Below the pieces are notes generated by a model. That model ran no database searches and was not told the origin of the DNA. It saw only the letters and a list, made by a program, of their open reading frames with translations. From Spirochaetota bacterium (GTDB lineage: Bacteria; Spirochaetota; UBA4802; JAFGDQ01), in assembly GCA_016932015.1 (NCBI GenBank), contig JAFGDQ010000067.1, positions 1 to 64,000 on the forward strand: a DNA stretch of 64,000 bases, given 5' to 3'. The position numbers and the translations under genes are program-made. Below, piece after piece: positions 27,268 to 35,728 of this stretch. Numbering within the stretch: position 1 is the first letter of the stretch; the number at the start of each line of letters is the position of its first letter.

Positions 27268-28341
27268 CTATTCAGAAAATATATTTATTCCCGGCTGCCA
27301 GATTCCTATTCTGATTTTTTTTCCGTTAAAGAAATGATATCTCTGATAAATATAAATCGGGAATCTTAATTCAATATCAATTGTTGACTTTAATTTTATA
27401 GTACAGAAATCATTGTAAAATAATGAGGATACTATTTCTCCCTCAAGAATATTATCTGTCAGTTCATGCCTTACCGGCAGACCTTCCTTAATAATTTTAA
27501 TATCCTGAGGCCTTATTGAGAATTTCACTTTCTGACCTGTCGTAAAGTCTGCATCCTTTAATGCAACAATTTCAAATCCATTGCCTTTAATTTTAATTTT
27601 TTCAACGGAAACGTCCGTGACTGTTCCTTCATAAAGATTCTTAATTCCCTGATATAATGCTACCTGCTCAGTTTTAGGTCTTAAGAATATTTCATCTTTG
27701 CTTCCAGTCTGTTCAATCTTTCCGTTTATAAGCACTGAAATTCCGTCAGCTATTGCGTGTGCTTCATCAAGATTATGTGTTATATGAATTACAGTAATAT
27801 TCAGCTGGTTAAGTATTTCTTTGACTTCAAACCATAATTCGACTTTCATTCCGTGATCAATAGCGGAAAAAGGTTCATCAAGAAGCAGTACCTGAGGATG
27901 AACAATCAGGGCTCTTGCAAGTGCTATTTTTTGTTTTTCGCCGCCTGAAAGATTTTGTACCTTTCTTTTTAATAAATTTCTGACAGAGAGAAGTTTTACA
28001 AGGCCGTCGAACCTGTCGGTTATTTCACCGGTTTTGCGCTTTACGGATTTAATTCCGAAAAGTATGTTATCATGAACATTGAGATGCGGGAATAAAGCAT
28101 AATCCTGAGGAACATAACCGATTTTTCTGTCTTCAGGAAGCATATTTGTAATATCATTGCCGTGCAGGAATATTTTTCCGGTATGAACTTTGTACAACCC
28201 GCTTATGCATTTAATGAGTGTAGTTTTTCCGCTTCCTGAACGGCCTAACAAAACGGAATATTCATTTTTACTGATTGAAAGATTGATGTCATTCAGAAAA
28301 AAGTTTCCAATTTTATATGAAAGATTTTTTACTTCTAGCAT
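27268..28341 (-). CDS. modC: Molybdate/tungstate-type ABC transporter ATP-binding protein
   Basis: A 357-residue ATPase. Walker A is GRSGSGKTT near residues 33-41, the Q-loop YVPQDYALFPHLNVHDNI, the signature LSGGEKQKIALARAL, and Walker B VLLLDEPFSAID. The C-terminal ~120 residues form a TOBE/oxyanion-type domain (ISEN-like; KFSIRPQDIKII). The combination fits ModC, WtpC or related sulfate-type importers. Its start overlaps the permease end by 29 bases, so the two are coupled. A ModE-like regulator lies upstream in the same direction, favouring molybdate or tungstate over sulfate. The binding protein is missing here. Confidence 0.82.
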   Translation of the reverse strand: MLEVKNLSYKIGNFFLNDINLSISKNEYSVLLGRSGSGKTTLIKCISGLYKVHTGKIFLHGNDITNMLPEDRKIGYVPQDYALFPHLNVHDNILFGIKSVKRKTGEITDRFDGLVKLLSVRNLLKRKVQNLSGGEKQKIALARALIVHPQVLLLDEPFSAIDHGMKVELWFEVKEILNQLNITVIHITHNLDEAHAIADGISVLINGKIEQTGSKDEIFLRPKTEQVALYQGIKNLYEGTVTDVSVEKIKIKGNGFEIVALKDADFTTGQKVKFSIRPQDIKIIKEGLPVRHELTDNILEGEIVSSLFYNDFCTIKLKSTIDIELRFPIYIYQRYHFFNGKKIRIGIWQPGINIFSE

Positions 28342-29104
28342 AAAGCTTCCTGATAAAAAATAATATACTTAATGAAATTACAAGTGAAATCAGTATAAAA
28401 ATGCATGCTGAATATATATCGGCAGAAGCGAAACTTAAAAATATTGCAATCGGAAGAGTTTCTGTTTTCAAGGTTGTTGCTCCGGCGAGTGTAACTGTTG
28501 CACCGAATTCTCCAACAGCTCTTGCCCATATTAATAGAAAAGTTGATACAAGTCCTTTTTTACTAAGAGGAATGATGACATTTCTGAATGCCTGGAATCT
28601 TGTTGAACCGAGTGTTCTCGCAATATCTTCATATACCGGGTCAATATATTCAAAAACAGCCCTTACAAGGCTGATGGAAAGACCGATTATGACTATAAAC
28701 TGAGAAAGAATTATACCTGGGACTTCAAAAACAACCCTGAATATATGATCTTCAAAAAATCTTCCTGCCGCAGTATTAAAGAATATTAAAAGCATTGCCC
28801 CAAGAGCAATAGGAGAAATAACAATTGGAAGATACAGAATAGCATCAATGAAATTTTTAAACATAAAGTCATATCTTGCAAGTATATAGGCAATTGGAAT
28901 AGAAAAAAGAATTGCAAGCAGGGAGGATGCAGTTGCTGTCATAATTGTAAGTCTGACGGCAAAAAGGAGTTCGTTTGTATTTACATCACTTACAGTGGAT
29001 TTTGTGTTAAGCTGTGTAATGATTGAAAAAATAAGTACGATGAAGAATAGCGATATAATTATAAGAATTGAATAAAAAACAATAAGAAATATTTTATCTT
29101 TCAT
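28313..29104 (-). CDS. modB: Molybdate/tungstate-type ABC transporter permease
   Basis: A 263-residue inner-membrane permease with about five to six transmembrane helices, the first at about residues 5-29. The cytoplasmic EAA loop is EDIARTLGSTRFQAFRNVIIPL, and the downstream GEFGATVTLAGATTLKTETL block is characteristic of ModB/WtpB/CysT-type oxyanion permeases. It pairs with the ATPase gene it overlaps. A 173-base gap separates it from the ModE-like gene, too short for the usual periplasmic binding protein. The ribosome site is weak. Confidence 0.83.
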   Translation of the reverse strand: MKDKIFLIVFYSILIIISLFFIVLIFSIITQLNTKSTVSDVNTNELLFAVRLTIMTATASSLLAILFSIPIAYILARYDFMFKNFIDAILYLPIVISPIALGAMLLIFFNTAAGRFFEDHIFRVVFEVPGIILSQFIVIIGLSISLVRAVFEYIDPVYEDIARTLGSTRFQAFRNVIIPLSKKGLVSTFLLIWARAVGEFGATVTLAGATTLKTETLPIAIFLSFASADIYSACIFILISLVISLSILFFIRKLYARSKKSFI

Positions 29105-29277
29105 ATCTGGCTAAATTAACATATACTCAGGGTACGCGATTTTTTTGTTAAATACAGGTATAGGGAAAATGACTGGCACACATCTGTATAATGAGAAAAA
29201 TATTTTTTTTTAAACTAAACTCAAAAATAAGTGCGGTTCTAAATTACAGGAAAATAGAGAAAGAGCTGACTTTTTAG

Positions 29278-29622
29278 TTAAAGAAACTTCTGATTCTTGA
29301 ATTTTATAAATTCTTTTTCAGCGTAATTCTTGATTTTCTTTTGAAAAGAATCATATTTTCTTATGTATTTTTCTCCAAAAGAAGTCAATTCAGCTCCGGC
29401 CCGGTCATTTCCACCATGCCTTCTTTCTATAACTTTTTCTCCCAGATTTTCTTCAAGCCAGTTAAGCATCTTCATGGCTTTTGCATAGGATAAATTCATG
29501 CTTTTCGCGGCACTATTAATAGATTTATGTTCTTTGATGCCCTGCAGCAGCCAGACCAGTCCAATCCCCATAAAGGGATCGCCTTCTTCATTTGTTAAGC
29601 TGATTTTTACTTTTATATCCAT
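29278..29622 (-). CDS. ModE-like winged-helix molybdate regulator (no molybdate-binding TOBE domains)
   Basis: A 114-residue protein matching only the N-terminal DNA-binding domain of ModE: IGLVWLLQGIKEHKSINSAA, then MNLSYAKAMKMLNWLEENLG and the wing ERRHGGNDRAGAELTSFGEK. Full-length ModE adds two molybdate-binding domains which are absent, as in many short homologues. It lies just upstream of the transporter genes on the same strand and probably controls them. The chosen ATG gives the canonical family N-terminus; an in-frame TTG at 29694 would add 24 residues. Neither has a good ribosome site. Confidence 0.8.
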   Translation of the reverse strand: MDIKVKISLTNEEGDPFMGIGLVWLLQGIKEHKSINSAAKSMNLSYAKAMKMLNWLEENLGEKVIERRHGGNDRAGAELTSFGEKYIRKYDSFQKKIKNYAEKEFIKFKNQKFL

Positions 29623-30047
29623 ACCAATATACAAATTAAGATAGAATGGCAGCTTGTCAAGCTGTTTTATAAAATGCGTTTTGTTTTTTAACAATAATTT
29701 GTGTAAATTAATTATTGAGAATTTTTTTTTGTTGCTATTCAGCTACTGCTTTGCAAGAAGAAATAATTATCAATTTTAAGGGAAGAGGATATTTCGACCG
29801 TCGAGTGATACATGATGTATCTTACGAGAAGGGTAAATTGATAATTATTTCTTCTTGCAAAGCAGTCTTCACGCATAATATAGATAACAGCTGAATAGTT
29901 ACCTTATTTTTAAAATAAAATTTATATAAAAGTACCAAAGACGGATTTGAATATAATATAGAACTAACGCAACATTATAAAAATGTATGGTTTGTTCTAT
30001 ATATGAATTAATTAAGAGAAGGTGATACTTTATTATTTTAAAAAAAA
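29623..30047. other. Intergenic region with the nested palindrome
   Basis: About 425 bases between the ModE-like gene and the 3' end of the SDR gene. Its centre is the palindromic element described separately; the rest is AT-rich with nothing recognised. Confidence 0.5.
29731..29902. repeat. Nested inverted-repeat element (MITE-like, about 172 bases)
   Basis: An inner pair of perfect 31-base arms, 29746-29776 and 29835-29865, encloses a 58-base centre. The centre itself contains a 7-base palindrome with a one-base centre (GATACAT and ATGTATC). Outside it, 29731-29744 and 29889-29902 form an outer inverted repeat matching at 12 of 14 bases, so the ends read like terminal repeats (GT..CTATTCAGCT). 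The end beginning GTAA is reminiscent of IS66-type termini. No exact 8-base target duplication was found, only 6 of 8. No coding capacity. Most likely a non-autonomous mobile element or a strongly cruciform-forming repeat. Confidence 0.7.
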
Positions 30048-30971
30048 TTAATCCCAGTCCGGAGGCCCGGGTTTTGTCTGCTTTTCATAAATAGGATTAT
30101 ATAAAAGAGTTCCAAAGTGCTTCAGTGTTTCATGACGTTTCTCATCCGGGCTTTCATCAGGAATAGCACGAATTAAAGCATCACAGCGGGCTCTGAGTCC
30201 TTTTTCGAATTCCGGATGACTGATAATAAACAAATCATTTCTTTTAATAGCCCGAACTATACGCTTGCCGACTTCCTCTGGATCCATAAAAACACTCATA
30301 TCAAATGGAGGAGGGCCTGAAGGCGGTTTTGGTGCATTCGCGGCATTTTCATCTTTAATGATGCTTGACCGGATTTCATTTGAACTCATAGGAAGATTTG
30401 TTGAAACAGGCCCCGGAAAGTATACGGAAGCATTTATGTTTGTTCCTTCAAGATCTGAAGCCAGATTTTCCATTATACCTGCAACGGCAAATTTTGAAGT
30501 ACAGTAAATTCCTGATCCGGTAACTGCCGAAAAACCTCCGGTAGACGATGTACTGATTACATGGCCTTCTTCGCCGTGTTTAAGCATACGCGGAAGAAAT
30601 GTCAGAATACCGTTTATTACACCGCCAACATTTATTCCAAGTATAAAGTCCCAGTCCTGAAAAGTTGACTGAGGAATGGGGCCGCCTCCGCCGACACCTG
30701 CATTGTTGATAAGAATATGCAGATTACCGAAAACTGATTCCGTTTCATCAGCTGCACGGGCAAATGCTTCCCTATCTGTTACATCAAGCTGAACAGGATG
30801 CACTTTTTGTCCCTTGTCCTTGAAATATTCCATAGCTTCATCAAGCGCATTTTGACGCAGATCGGCAATTACAACATTCATATTGTGAGATGCGAAGACT
30901 TTGGCAATACCAAGTCCTATACCGCTTGCACCGCCGGTTATAAAGGCGGTTTTACCTTCCAGATTTTGCAT
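30048..30971 (-). CDS. Short-chain dehydrogenase/reductase (SDR)
   Basis: A 307-residue classical SDR using NAD(P). The cofactor motif is TGGASGIG (residues 12-19), NNAGVGGGG follows strand 4, the catalytic Ser is in HVISTSSTG (about 142), and the Tyr/Lys pair is Y156 and K160 (YCTSK). The acidic D after strand 2 (VIADLRQ) suggests NAD preference. The ATG chosen is preceded by GAGGAG; an upstream ATG overlaps that ribosome site and is rejected. It lies 107 bases downstream of the selenoprotein gene on the same strand, probably one transcript, so it may act on the same substrate. Substrate unknown. Confidence 0.85.
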   Translation of the reverse strand: MQNLEGKTAFITGGASGIGLGIAKVFASHNMNVVIADLRQNALDEAMEYFKDKGQKVHPVQLDVTDREAFARAADETESVFGNLHILINNAGVGGGGPIPQSTFQDWDFILGINVGGVINGILTFLPRMLKHGEEGHVISTSSTGGFSAVTGSGIYCTSKFAVAGIMENLASDLEGTNINASVYFPGPVSTNLPMSSNEIRSSIIKDENAANAPKPPSGPPPFDMSVFMDPEEVGKRIVRAIKRNDLFIISHPEFEKGLRARCDALIRAIPDESPDEKRHETLKHFGTLLYNPIYEKQTKPGPPDWD

Positions 30972-31078
30972 TTTAGTTCTCCTCATAAACCAGCATGAAA
31001 CAATATCAGCTAATACTAACAGCCGGGATTTATTCTTTCAAAAACAGGTTACAAATATAATTTTGAGTTAGTTAATAC

Positions 31079-32770
31079 TTAATTAATACCGCAGGAACCG
31101 TCAGAGCAGTTTCTGGCAACCGGCATTCTCAGTGCCTTGTCATCGTGCTTAATTCCTTTTTCAGGAATCCATTTGTCAACGGACATTGTCTGTGTATGCA
31201 TAAAGTCAGTAGTTATATACATTGGATTCCACTCTCCGCCGACTACAATTAAATTTATGTTTTCAGGCATAAAGTACGGTAATCCGGACTTTTCAGCCAG
31301 GAATTTTTTCAGGTCATTCTTGGTTTTGAAGCCCTGTTCCTCTTTCAGGCTTTTTGCTGTTAGCGGGTCCATGACAAAAGTGCAGCTGAATGCCATTGAA
31401 ACCGCGCCTTTCATCATTTCCGCCATACGCTCTGCAGGCCCCATACCGAGATGAAGTATATTCCATCCTCTGAATAAACTTACGGTACTTTCTTCAGGTT
31501 TGAAACCTTTCTCTACATGAAACGGTTCATAAACACTTTTACGTTCATTTTCAGCACAGCACATGTTGTTATAATTTGAAATGTTTCCGAATGTTGCAGT
31601 AAAATTATCGGCAAGTTTCGCATCACCAAGGTTGATCGTCAGCAGTGTGTATGCCCTTCCGATTACAGAATTGGCATAATTAAAAGGGCTTAGGGCTGCT
31701 GCTTCATAATTCATCCCTATCATGTCCCGTATAGGGCCGTTAACAACTATCATTCTGCCGAAAGATGTCGTACTGCTTGGCATTGATGGTTCCTGACTCT
31801 CAGCAAGAGCAAGAATTACCGGGAAATGCTCGGGCCTCGCCCCGGCCATTACCGCGTTTACTGCAATCTTTTCTACTGTGTATTCAAGTCTTTCTTCATG
31901 TGTAGTAACTGACATTCGTCCGACAATTTCATCCGGATCGTGATCTGTTCCTGTGAGCATTTCAGCAACCCGCTTTTCAGTTGGAAGTATTATCGGCAGT
32001 CCGTCAGTCCATGCGTTTTCAAGAAACAATCTATGCAAATTTTGCTCCGTATCCTTTTTCAGCAGTCTGGGCCATTTAGGTTTTTTTCTTATCGTGGGAT
32101 GTTTCTCTCCTTCTGTTAAAGGCTGCAACAGGGCGTCTGTCATTTCCTGCATTAACTGTTTGCCTGTTACCGGGTCGTTTCCTTTGATATAACCCTGCAG
32201 GGTTTCTCTTGAAACAAAGCCTACAGGATATGGAGGAAATACCCATCTGAGTTTCATTCCATGTGTATCCGAATCACGTAGAATGTAATCTGCAAATCTT
32301 GCTGTAACAACAGGTGCTGTCGGAATGTCGAAGTCATGCTCGATCATTCTCGCGAATTCGGCGATACTCGCCGAACAGCCGTCTCAGCCGCCTACACCGA
32401 TAACTACAGCATCGGCATTCTCCTTTATTTCTTCCCACAAGGCCGGGTCGTCGGAAAAAATTGTACCCTGCTTCGTACGCAGCTCGGTTTTGGCTCCCGG
32501 AATATTATTTACGAACCATGTCTGTACTTCTTCAAGGAATTCTTTTGCTCCGAAGAATCCCGTATCAACAAGATATATTTTTTTATCATTCAGTGTCTTA
32601 ACCCTTTCAGCCATCTGCAGGCCTTCCATGGAATTGAGATTATTTGTCGGCTGATTTTTAGGATCAAGAATCGCTCCGGGATTTGAATTAGCCTCAATTC
32701 TTCTGCCGAATATTCCTGAGGGCTGACCTCTCGGATCAAGTACTTCAACTAATGTTTCATTATCTTTCAT
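31079..32770 (-). CDS. UxxC selenoprotein (UGSC-like family), UGA read as selenocysteine
   Basis: A 563-residue protein if the in-frame UGA at 32386-32384 encodes selenocysteine (U129). The reading frame is identical before and after the UGA, both sides are well-formed protein, and the UGA lies in VIGVGG-U-DGCSASIAEFA, giving a redox UxxC motif with C132. A perfect 8-base hairpin follows 8 bases after the UGA, as expected for a bacterial SECIS. The motif and surroundings recall the UGSC selenoprotein family (U or C, then x-x-C, in a thioredoxin-like context); here it reads UDGC. The C-terminus has another redox-like group, NCSDGSCGI. The start is the ATG at 32770 with AGGAGA upstream. Selenium machinery genes are not in the window. 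Reaction unknown; the downstream SDR is a likely partner. Confidence 0.85.
32357..32386 (-). promoter_or_regulatory. Selenocysteine UGA codon and SECIS-like hairpin
   Basis: UGA at 32386-32384. After 8 bases a perfect stem follows, TTCGGCGA (32375-32368) with TCGCCGAA (32364-32357), around the loop GTA. The apical loop holds G and U, which SelB contacts in known bacterial SECIS elements, and begins 17 bases after the UGA, within the accepted distance. The stem lies wholly inside coding sequence, as bacterial SECIS must. Confidence 0.85.
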
Positions 32771-33219
32771 GTTAATTCTCCTGAATCTGGTGGTAAGGGA
32801 AGGTAATGCTAAGTGTACTTCAAATTTAAAAAACAAATAATGGTTTGTATTTTATAAAAACATAAGGCTTTAAAATAGTGATTTTTAAAATAAATTTAGT
32901 CAATAGAATTTTAGTTATTTTAATGCATCTGGCGGAAAAAGTAATTTGAAGATCAAACGTTCAGATTTTTATAGCAGTGGGAAATTTTGAAATATGAAAT
33001 TATTTCGTTATATGGAACATTATTTTTTTGTGTTTTGGGATTTGCCGGTTGATTTAGATAATGCAAGCTTTGGTAAGAATACATATGAAGCTTAAAACGG
33101 TTTAACTCTTTATTCGAAATGTTGTGCGGGTTTTAAAATCAATAATATGATTAAATAATTAAAAATTATACATTTGCATTTTGCGCATAAATAAGAGTTG
33201 ATTAGCTATATATATTAAA
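32771..33219. other. Intergenic region upstream of the selenoprotein gene
   Basis: About 450 AT-rich bases. A TTGACT hexamer reading leftward about 130 bases upstream of the selenoprotein start could be a -35, but its -10 is poor. No convincing ORF or structured RNA was seen. Confidence 0.4.
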
Positions 33220-33223
33220 AAAA

Positions 33224-33251
33224 ACATCCCGTAGCCTTAAAGACCGGGGAT
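33224..33251 (-). terminator. Terminator after tRNA-His
   Basis: Read on the minus strand: ACATCCCC, a loop, GGGATGT, then a run of eight T. It lies directly downstream of the tRNA-His gene and would end its transcript. Confidence 0.75.
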
Positions 33252-33262
33252 GTCGTGTCAGG

Positions 33263-33336
33263 GGTGGCTGACGGGACTTGAACCCGCGACAACAGGAGCC
33301 ACAATCCTGGGCTCTACCAACTGAGCTACAGCCACC
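33263..33336 (-). tRNA. tRNA-His (anticodon GTG)
   Basis: On the minus strand: the extra 5' G (G-1) faces C73, acceptor GTGGCTG pairs with CAGCCAC, D arm GCTC/GAGC, anticodon stem CAGGA/TCCTG around loop TTGTGGC with anticodon GTG, T arm GCGGG/CCCGT. G-1:C73 is the identity element of bacterial tRNA-His. CCA is not encoded. It lies downstream of htpG on the same strand. Confidence 0.95.
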
Positions 33337-33345
33337 ATGTGATTT

Positions 33346-33391
33346 AGATTATTAAAAAATAATCTGATTAGCAATTATTTTTTAATAATCT
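33346..33391 (-). terminator. 18-base perfect AT hairpin between htpG and tRNA-His
   Basis: Arms 33346-33363 and 33374-33391 are exact reverse complements, loop of 10 bases, sequence nearly all A and T. It lies after the htpG stop and just before the tRNA. It could end or stabilise the htpG message or mark a processing point; the absence of GC pairs makes it atypical as a terminator. Confidence 0.5.
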
Positions 33392-33471
33392 TTATAAGAA
33401 GTCAATCATTACAAACTGAATGAAATGTCAACTTTTTTTGATGAATGTTTATTAAAAATTGTTAAAGTCTT

Positions 33472-35346
33472 TTATTCTTTTAGGGCTTTTTCAAGTACTG
33501 AATTTAATCTTTTAACAAAGTTCGGAGTATCCTTGACTTCCACACCTTCGATTAAAAGCGCCTGTTCCAGCAGAAGTCTGGTGATATCTTCAAACAGTGC
33601 ATCATCTTTAATATCATTCAGTTTTTTAACTATTTCATGTTTAGGGTTGATTTCCAGAATGGGTTTAATTTCCTCAAAATTATACTGCCCCATTGCTTTC
33701 ATCATCTCCTGCATCTGAACACTCGGATCGCTGGCATCAACAACAACACATGAAGGTGAGTCGCTGAGACGTGTACTTGCTTTAACATCCTTAACTTCAT
33801 CTTTAAGGATTTTTTTCATCTTCTTGATAATAGGATCGGATTTCTTTTCCTCTTTTTTATCTTCTTCTGTCTTAAGATCTTCAGCAGCATCACTCTTATT
33901 TATTGATTTCAACTCAAGATCCTTGTATCTGCCTATCGAAGGCATTACGATTTCATCTATTTTCTGATCAAGAATAAGAACTTCAATATCCTTGTTCTTA
34001 TACATTTCAAGTAAAGGGGACTTCCTTAAGGCAGTTTCTTTTTCACCAGTAATGTAATAAATAGCTTTCTGATCCTGCTTCATTCTTGCCTGGTAATCAG
34101 CCAGGCCTGTGTAATTGTCTACTTTAGTAGATTTAAAACGTATAAGTTCAAGAAGTGCTTCCCTGTTTTCGAAATCCTGGTAAAGTCCTTCTTTTATGCA
34201 GTTACCGAATTCATCAATGAATTCCTTATATTTTTTCTCATCTTTTGCGTAATTACTGAATTCACTCAGGAGTTTTTTAACTGATGAAGATTTAATCTTT
34301 GCCATAACCTTGTTCTGCTGAAGTATTTCACGGCTGACATTCAGCGGCAGGTCTTCAGAATCAATTACACCTCTTACAAATCTGAGATAAGTAGGAAGCA
34401 GTTCTTTATCGTCATCAGTAATAAAAACTCTTTTTACATAAAGCTTTACGCCGGGTGTGTAATCGGCATAATACAAATCCATAGGAGCTTTCTTTGGAAT
34501 ATAAAAGAGAGTAGTGTAATCCATTGTTCCTTCCGCCTGAGTATGTACATGGAACATAGGATCATCACTGTCATGTGAAATTGTTTTGTAGAACTCATTG
34601 TAATCTTCAGCCTTGAGATCTGATTTGGATCTTTTCCATAATGCGGATGCTTCATTAAGCTTATCAACAACCTGTTCTTTTATTTCTTTTTTATTATCAT
34701 CTTTTCCTTCATATTTAACATCTTCATAATGAAGGAAAATAGGGAATGCGATATGATTGGAATATTTTTTTACAACTGTTTCGATTTTCCACCTGTTAGC
34801 ATATTCTTTTCCTTCATCATTTAAATGAAGTAAAATAGTGGTTCCTGATTTTTCTCTTTCAGATTCCGAAATATCATATTCTCCCTGGCCGTTTGATTCC
34901 CACTTATAAGCTTTATCATCTCCGGCCTTTCTGCTTATGATTTCAACTTTGTCAGCAACCATAAATGCAGAATAAAAACCTACACCGAACTGACCTATCA
35001 TGTTGGAATCCTTTTTGTTGTCTCCTGTAAGATGCTCAACAAAACTTCTTGTCCCGGATTTCGCGATTGTTCCGATATGTTCTACCAAATCAGCTTCGTT
35101 CATGCCGATTCCGGTATCACTTATAGTCAGAGTGTTGTTTGCTGCATCAAAGCTGATGTCAATTTTCGGATCAAACGGAATATTTTTGTATTCATCTTCT
35201 GTCAGATTCAAAAATTTAAGCTTATCTAAAGCATCAGAAGCGTTTGATATCAATTCTCTCAGGAATATTTCCTTATGAGAATAGAGAGAATGAATGATTA
35301 AATGAAGCAGCTGATTAACTTCCGTTTCAAATTTTCTGGTAGTCAT
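33472..35346 (-). CDS. htpG: Molecular chaperone HtpG (Hsp90)
   Basis: A 624-residue Hsp90 of normal bacterial length. The N-terminal GHKL ATPase domain (about 1-215) has the family motifs LRELISNASDALDKL, DTGIGM and GQFGVGFYSAFMVADKV. The middle domain contains YADYTPGVKLYVKRVFI and RGVIDSEDLPLNVSREILQQ, both diagnostic. The C-terminal dimerisation domain follows an acidic/lysine-rich linker (TEEDKKEEKKSD). It is an ATP-dependent cytosolic chaperone of stress-damaged clients. The start has TTAGGAGAAGAAT upstream. Monocistronic, or read through to the tRNA-His downstream. No CIRCE element was seen. Confidence 0.96.
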   Translation of the reverse strand: MTTRKFETEVNQLLHLIIHSLYSHKEIFLRELISNASDALDKLKFLNLTEDEYKNIPFDPKIDISFDAANNTLTISDTGIGMNEADLVEHIGTIAKSGTRSFVEHLTGDNKKDSNMIGQFGVGFYSAFMVADKVEIISRKAGDDKAYKWESNGQGEYDISESEREKSGTTILLHLNDEGKEYANRWKIETVVKKYSNHIAFPIFLHYEDVKYEGKDDNKKEIKEQVVDKLNEASALWKRSKSDLKAEDYNEFYKTISHDSDDPMFHVHTQAEGTMDYTTLFYIPKKAPMDLYYADYTPGVKLYVKRVFITDDDKELLPTYLRFVRGVIDSEDLPLNVSREILQQNKVMAKIKSSSVKKLLSEFSNYAKDEKKYKEFIDEFGNCIKEGLYQDFENREALLELIRFKSTKVDNYTGLADYQARMKQDQKAIYYITGEKETALRKSPLLEMYKNKDIEVLILDQKIDEIVMPSIGRYKDLELKSINKSDAAEDLKTEEDKKEEKKSDPIIKKMKKILKDEVKDVKASTRLSDSPSCVVVDASDPSVQMQEMMKAMGQYNFEEIKPILEINPKHEIVKKLNDIKDDALFEDITRLLLEQALLIEGVEVKDTPNFVKRLNSVLEKALKE

Positions 35347-35728
35347 TATTCTTCTCCTAATATAATTATTTTATTTAGTAATTTATAATTTTGTATAGTC
35401 TGAATCGCAGCTGTTCCGCTGCAGAAAATACCTGATTGTTTTTGTAGTACTGATTCCCGGAGAATTCAGGAAATCATTGCCTTTAAATCAATATACCCGT
35501 ATAAAGCCAACTTTAGAGCTAAATTTTATTAATAATGATGCTTTTTATGGCAAGTAATTTTTTTATAGGATATGATTTAAAAATAAGTTGTTATTATTAA
35601 TCAATCTATTTAAATTAATTAACCTAATTTTTAATTTACCAAAGGAATAATATTGACATAAAATTGATAATATTTCTCTTATTATTCATCAAATCACAAA
35701 ATACCAGCTTTTATACAGGTCAATTTAA
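35347..35728. other. Divergent intergenic region, htpG / purL
   Basis: About 380 AT-rich bases. A perfect TTGACA lies at 35653-35658, reading toward purL, but without a clean -10. No CIRCE, purine riboswitch or PurR-like palindrome was recognised. No ORF. Confidence 0.4.

Noticed and set aside
29105-29277. Remnant of a ModA gene between regulator and permease
   Set aside because: No continuous reading frame resembling a binding protein could be read in this gap.
32347-32384. Frameshift or pseudogene at the internal stop
   Set aside because: The frame is the same on both sides of the TGA, the codon lies in a redox motif and is followed by a SECIS-like hairpin; a broken gene would not show this.
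32336-32686. Plus-strand ORFs of 109 and 116 codons over the UGA region
   Set aside because: They are opposite-strand shadows of the selenoprotein gene and show no protein-like features.
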